DNA of 13,235 nt, taken from positions 452,399 to 465,633 of the forward strand of contig NW_019091571.1 of assembly GCF_001949145.1 (NCBI RefSeq), given 5' to 3'. Origin of the DNA: Acanthaster planci (Eukaryota; Echinodermata; Asteroidea; Valvatida; Acanthasteridae). The translations under genes and the position numbers were made by a program. Shown one piece after another: positions 1 through 13,235 of this stretch; positions within the stretch are counted from its first letter, which is position 1, and every line of letters starts with the position of its first letter. The notes below the pieces were generated by a model that did no database searches, was not told the origin of the DNA, and saw nothing but the letters and a program-made list of their open reading frames with translations.

Positions 1-105
1 CATCATGATCAGGCTGTAGCTCAGCTGTACTGAGTCTGAGAGAGAGTCCAGTCTTGACATGTCTTGAGTCTGAGGCCTACTTGTACTTGTTTTCTTTATT
101 TTCAG
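1..105 (+). other. End of upstream intron or 5' flank, with acceptor before exon 1
   Basis: A pyrimidine-rich tract (about 82-103) ends in TTCAG at 101-105, a good 3' splice site. This suggests that at least one 5' exon, probably non-coding, lies outside the window, so no promoter is called. Short internal repeats are present: TGAGTCTGAG at 31-40 and 65-74, and GTCTTGA at 51 and 61. Confidence 0.55.
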
Positions 106-108
106 TTT

Positions 109-9937
<9,829 letters not shown>

Positions 9938-10514
9938 TGTGAACAGGTCAAGCATAGATCCAGGGAACTATACTGACAATCAGTCTTGCAACCATTTCGT
10001 GTGTTATCATAAAGGAATGATGCAGTGTGAAAGGAACCAAGTGAGATGGAAAGAACTACCCTGGAAATTTATCTAGTCACCATCGTCTTATGCATTACCA
10101 TGAAGAAATTGTACCAATTAACCACTTAATACTCACTTCCCCAAATCTCTCTAAATGCCAAGGTTGGTTCCAACAGTTTTGAAGTGTGTTGCTTGATAGA
10201 CCAACCTTTATTACTTTACCAAGGCACTTTATATCCTTATTTCCTTTTTACAAAGTTCAAAGAATTGGCTGTTCTTACTGTAAGTTCACTCAGGGACTTC
10301 TCATGCCAGTATCAATATGAAGCATGGTGTGACAGGTTTATAAAAATGCTTCGTTGGTAACAAAAGTGTTTTGCTAGAATGCTGCAAGCCAAGTAGCATT
10401 ACAGCTTCGGTTGTTGTTTGTTGTAGTTCCATTATATTACTATCATTCGCTGTAACTATTTCTCACAGACAAGGTATTTTTGTTCTGTTGTGTACTTGGA
10501 CTTTTTTTTTTGAG

Positions 10515-10523
10515 TTATTTATT
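10515..10523 (+). promoter_or_regulatory. AU-rich element nonamer in 3' UTR
   Basis: TTATTTATT matches the UUAUUUAUU core of AU-rich mRNA-decay elements. It is a single copy in T-rich surroundings, so activity is only a possibility. Confidence 0.3.
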
Positions 10524-12058
10524 TTGTAACTGTTCGATTTCAGTCCCATGTGTGAATTTGTTTCTTGAAATGCATTGTAAAATGTGTGCTTTCCTGCTAC
10601 CCGGAAATTTTCTTTGTGCCAAAGATAATTGTGCATTAGATTTGTTTAAATTTCTTGTAAATTTCAAACAATATTATTTGTACACACTATGTATTTCCTA
10701 GTTCTTTGGGTATTTTCTTAAAGGGTAATATTATAGGGTATCATTTCAAATATAAATCTTTCTTCTAAAAAGGTTTCATACAGGTTTGTTATATTTTCGT
10801 TCAATGAAATTTTTCTCATGTTATTTTTGTTCAAGTTTTTCATATTTCTAATGAACTATATTGCTTTTTCAAAGGTATGCTGGTAGTTTCTGTTATGTGA
10901 AGGTAGAACGTGTGGATGAAGGTTTTGTGTCCCTAAGCAAGGTGCTTTGCTTCACTTGCCTGTCTTACCCCATCAGAGTAGAAGCGGTCATTGTCGTGGC
11001 TTCCTCATGGACATAGTGAACAGTCAACCTGTTATTGCCTTTGTGACTTTCAACATTAACTTAACTTTAATATTTAGTTAGGCTACATTCGTCATTTATG
11101 CTCGTTTAAGATATGAACCCAGCAGACTCCATTGATGGTAGGATAATGCTGTCTCATAATCCGAGCAATGTTAAGGAGCTTCTAGGGCCTTGTGTTCCCC
11201 TGGCCCCGTATATGAGCATTATGTCAGGTCACCAGTCTAGCTTCCGGCCAAAAGCATTGCATATTAAAGTTGTCTGGAGGTGCAAATGTAGTTTCTCAGG
11301 ATTATAGATAATTTGGGGTCATTCTGTACAGTTTGGGTCCAAAGTGTGACATTTTGTGTACCTCTAAACCTGACCTGTGTAATTTGAAACGGAAATACTG
11401 AAATTCACTATATTTTATTTGTTTTGAATGTAATTTACATTATTACTTCATCACTGTTTGAAAACCATGTCAGTTGTGGGAGGGACATGAAAGTTGACCC
11501 GTATTTGTAGAGTAACCCTTATGAATGGATACTGACCAGGGTAAGTCAAAGCCTTTTTTATTGTGGACCTCACCAGTAAGTTTTCTGGTTGTTAGTCAAA
11601 GGTTGTGTTGTCGCAATACGTAATTGTTTTAGCAAGAACTTACATCATTAGTTCTGTTCATGCATGGCTGGGACATCAGAAACACCTCTGACACTCGTGG
11701 TAAGTTGAAACAATTGTGAGCCTCTTTGTGGTGTAAGCAGTGAATTGTATATGGGAACAGAGCTTATAATGTGATGGGTCATTACGACAGTTTTTGATCA
11801 ACCTTTAAGTACAATGCAATTTTCTCTCTAGGTAGAATATATATATTTTTTATAATTGTGTCTGTAAGTGTATTTTAATTTCCATTTTTAAAATTACCGT
11901 TTGTCATAATTTTAGTTGTACTGTACATGATTTCTCAAGTTTTCTCGTCCATATCATGAGAAATGAGACATCAGGGTTCATTTTTCATAAAACTACACAT
12001 TGTCTAATTGTATTTCTTAATCTAAGCTGATGGGAATGCTTTTATTTGTATCTAAGTA

Positions 12059-12064
12059 AATAAA
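12059..12064 (+). terminator. Candidate poly(A) signal AATAAA
   Basis: This is the first canonical AATAAA after the stop codon, with GT/T-rich sequence 20-50 bases downstream. A second AATAAA at 12723-12728 and ATTAAA at 11263-11268 are alternatives. Confidence 0.45.
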
Positions 12065-12085
12065 TTTTAAATTTGTATATCTTCA

Positions 12086-13235
12086 GTGTGGCTTCCTTAT
12101 GGACATCTGTGTGACAATTATGAATATCTGGGATTCTGTGGAAGTGATTTGTAAATGTGCATAATTTGCGCTTTACAAAATATAATTATTCGGACATGTA
12201 TGTATGGAATAGAGAAACCACATTGGCAGTAATATGGGGGAATAGTGTGGCAGCCCAAACCCTTGGACTTTACAGAAATTGATTTCATGAAAACGAGCAA
12301 GCAGAATTGTTGAAATTCTAAAAATCAAGGAAAAACATTTCACTGCAGTAATCAGGGAATATTTTAGACCCTAGTAATCAAATTGAGTGGACTAAAAAAA
12401 AATTGAGACATTAGGGATCCCACTACATGTATAAGCAGTAGACCATTGACAATGTTGTCCCAGGGCCGGTAGCTGGTGGAGTGTTTGAATGGGAGTAGTA
12501 GGTCGAGGCTTGAATTCCACCCAAGTCAACTTTTTTCCACTGATGTATAATGGTCAGTTCCCCCTTAGGGATTATCAAATTTTCCATTCATTCATGTCAT
12601 TGCTATTCACATAATGCTCTCCCTGCCACATGTTCAGTTGTTGATTTGTTCTCGTACTTTAATCTGCAATCTTACTAATATATGTAACACGGATGTTAAA
12701 ACTCTTCTTTAAATATAACGGAAATAAACAATACTGTACAGATCAGTCAGCAAAACCAGCATATTAAATTTCGAACCATTTACTTTTTTGCAAATTTAAA
12801 ACAATTTATGCATGATTTATTAAAGCTGTAAAACAGAAGAGTAAAACTCTACAAATTCGTGAGAAAGTACTTGCCATCTCCCCAAAAGATATTAAGATTT
12901 GATCTTCAACAGGTGGATGGGGATTTAAATCACCATTTGGTTTATACCAATCCTAATAGGCTTGCACGAAGTGCACATCACCCTTTCCAGGGCACTCTCC
13001 GATCCAGGAATGATGATGCCAGCAGTGGCTTTTCTCTATTTCAAAGTTAAGGTTGGAATGTGTCCTCTTTTTGCCACTAATGATGATGGGAATAGTTTTC
13101 ACATAATAGTGACATATCATGTCGTGTTGAATGCCTGAGTGGGTGGTGTTGGTAACCCATAGATAAATTTTATAATATAAAACTAGAGGTCAAACCAGTT
13201 AAAATGCAACAAATCATAGTCTTGTCAGTATCATG
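12086..13235. other. Probable intergenic DNA downstream of the gene
   Basis: No gene is supported. It contains the SINE relic (12463-12536), AATAAA at 12723-12728 and, on the minus strand, AATAAA near 12815-12820, which could end a convergent gene outside the window. An open frame at 12859-13050 is more GC-rich than its surroundings and holds two short palindromes (12937-12950 and 12963-12975), but I cannot assign it. Confidence 0.5.
12463..12536 (+). mobile_element. Decayed tRNA-derived SINE head
   Basis: GGGCCGGTAGCTGGTGGAG (12463) resembles a tRNA 5' end and A box with a few bases lost from the D arm. TAGGTCGAGGCTTGAATTCC (about 12499-12518) resembles the B box GGTTCGAATCC plus its usual lead-in. 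CCACCCAAGTC follows, then TTTTTT at 12531-12536, a Pol III stop. The acceptor and T stems do not fold well, so this is not a working tRNA. No clear 3' SINE body or target duplication was found. Confidence 0.55.

Larger units (their letters stand above)
9938..12085 (+). other. Probable 3' UTR of the SLC38A6-like gene
   Basis: About 2.1 kb follows the stop without any supported coding exon. It is AT-rich, with T runs (10502-10511) and an AU-rich nonamer TTATTTATT at 10515-10523. The first canonical AATAAA is at 12059-12064, followed by GT-rich sequence (12086-12115) suitable as a downstream element. An earlier ATTAAA at 11263-11268 could give a shorter transcript. The end point is inferred, not shown. 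Confidence 0.45.

Noticed and set aside
10-75. tRNA-like words near the start (GTAGCTCAGCTGTA, then GTCTTGAGTCT)
   Set aside because: A-box-like and weak B-box-like words are present, but no stems pair and there is no terminator, so a second SINE relic is not supported.
11113-11307. 64-codon plus-strand frame in the 3' UTR
   Set aside because: No similarity, no splice context, and its length is within chance expectation.

Overview
The window is genomic DNA from an animal. It holds one protein-coding gene, split into 13 coding exons on the + strand (109 to 9937). The introns are 400 to 1544 bases long, AT-rich and all GT...AG. The spliced frame runs unbroken for 525 codons (526 with an alternative acceptor) and reads as a sodium-coupled neutral amino acid transporter of the SLC38 family, APC superfamily. 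It is closest to SLC38A6 (SNAT6) as I remember that protein. Family blocks include [75 protein letters not shown] and AIYVPDIKQIFGIVGA.

The organism is probably a marine invertebrate: a deuterostome (echinoderm, hemichordate or cephalochordate) or perhaps a mollusc or other lophotrochozoan. I infer this from the compact introns, the SLC38A6-like protein, the many ACATGTA words in non-coding DNA and a decayed tRNA-derived SINE. The sequence alone does not fix the species.

Layout: 1-105 is the end of an upstream intron (or 5' flank) with a good acceptor. 106-291 carries the first coding exon seen, a cytoplasmic N-terminal tail. 1836-2714 encodes the end of the tail plus helices 1 and 2. 3498-4931 encodes helices 3 to 5 in three exons. 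5853-6065 encodes an unusually long, multiply glycosylatable extracellular loop. 6813-8897 encodes helices 6 to 9 and the start of helix 10. 9356-9937 encodes helices 10 and 11 and the stop. 9938 to about 12080 is a probable long 3' UTR with an AU-rich element and an AATAAA. From there to 13235 I see only intergenic sequence, including the SINE relic and an uncertain 192-base reading frame.

This is an ordinary transporter gene; I find no undescribed multi-gene system. Worth a second look are a near-perfect 51-base intronic palindrome, a NAGNAG acceptor, tandem in-frame donors, the expanded glycosylated loop, the SINE relic, and a cluster of nuclear-receptor half-sites in intron 5.
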